Positions 19,847 through 20,166 of a stretch of 20,166 nucleotides of DNA are shown here, piece after piece. Numbering within the stretch: position 1 is the first letter of the stretch; each line of letters begins with the position of its first letter. This stretch comes from a virus, in the IMG/VR virus record IMGVR_UViG_3300050123_000055, positions 1-20,166 of that record; one strand, 5' to 3'. The translations under genes and the position numbers were made by a program. The notes below the pieces were generated by a model that was not told where the DNA came from, made no database searches, and saw only the letters and a program-made list of their open reading frames with translations.

Positions 19847-20166
19847 TTCTTATTGCCCAAAAAGCCATTGATTTCGTCGAGAGCGGCAGTATCGGCGCCG
19901 GACGTTACAATCGTTTCATCAACTTTTCCAAAAGCAACGTCAGCCTTAACAAACCCGTCTTTTATGGCGTTATAGAGATTGCGCAGTTTAACAATATCTT
20001 TCGGAGCAAGTTTGTCCCACTCCTTACCGACCTTTTCCGCAAGTTCTTTTTCGGTAATCCAATCAGCAAAACCTTGAAAAACTTTAAGCATTTTAGCTTT
20101 ATTTGCCTCCATGTCCTCCGGCTTAGTCTGCTGCTCCAACGTTTTTTCGCAAGCCTCGACTGCCTC
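19843..20166 (-). CDS. C-terminus of a probable RecT-type annealing protein
   Basis: The frame is open to the right edge (107 codons seen), so the N-terminus is missing; a TTG at 20139 is internal, since the frame continues upstream. The visible part is helical and acidic/basic with ADWITEKELAEKVGKEWDKL, then KDIVKLRNLYNAIKDGFVKA and a low-complexity end. A 'k.DI..LR..y.AIkdG' tail occurs on phage single-strand annealing proteins, and the next gene is the partner exonuclease, so RecT-type is the best guess. The catalytic core is outside the window, so the name stays provisional. Confidence 0.5.
   Translation of the reverse strand, partial: EAVEACEKTLEQQTKPEDMEANKAKMLKVFQGFADWITEKELAEKVGKEWDKLAPKDIVKLRNLYNAIKDGFVKADVAFGKVDETIVTSGADTAALDEINGFLGNKK

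Overview
The window is part of a tailed-phage or prophage genome (Caudoviricetes, siphovirus-like gene content). The host is most likely a Clostridia-type Firmicute: nearly every start has a strong AGGAGG-type ribosome site, genes are tightly packed with ATGA and 8-14 nt overlaps, and there are many small Cys-rich phage proteins. No integrase, repressor, tRNA, rRNA, CRISPR array or insertion sequence is visible. Almost everything is transcribed on the minus strand, so the biological order runs from high to low coordinates.

Early/replication region (about 20166 to 8458, minus): the 3' end of a probable RecT-type annealing protein, a PD-(D/E)XK nuclease, two small Cys-rich proteins, an SNF2-like helicase, a beta-class DNA methyltransferase, a replisome organiser (DUF4373 type), DnaB helicase, small proteins, a PAPS-reductase-like PP-loop protein, a DUF1064-like nuclease, then a run of small accessory genes (membrane peptide, Ea22-like, zinc ribbons, DUF4326, DUF4406). 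It ends in a zinc/double-HTH protein that may be a regulator.

Plus-strand island (about 7047 to 8455): its own promoter, a small possibly frameshifted gene, an 84-aa unknown, a DUF3560 protein and a terminator. It faces the opposite way to everything else and looks like a separately expressed accessory cassette. To its left, on the minus strand, lies a short operon led by a ribbon-helix-helix protein with its own promoter and ended by a terminator, then a winged-helix gene preceded by two 16-bp palindromes.

Packaging/head region (5254 to 1, minus): a consensus promoter with an overlapping near-perfect 10-bp inverted repeat, a GC-rich block with a 10-C tract (cos/pac candidate), TerS, TerL, a small metallopeptidase, Cys-rich and basic small proteins, a stretch of highly structured non-coding sequence with an intrinsic terminator, a small membrane protein, and the portal protein running off the left edge.

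Most notable are: (i) the structured RNA block at about 1858-2497, which holds two diverged copies of a shared core between TerL and portal; (ii) replication genes whose natural start position is ACG rather than ATG, clearest for the DUF4373 protein, where an in-frame stop lies just upstream; (iii) well-formed operator candidates at the late promoter, the winged-helix gene and the RHH gene.
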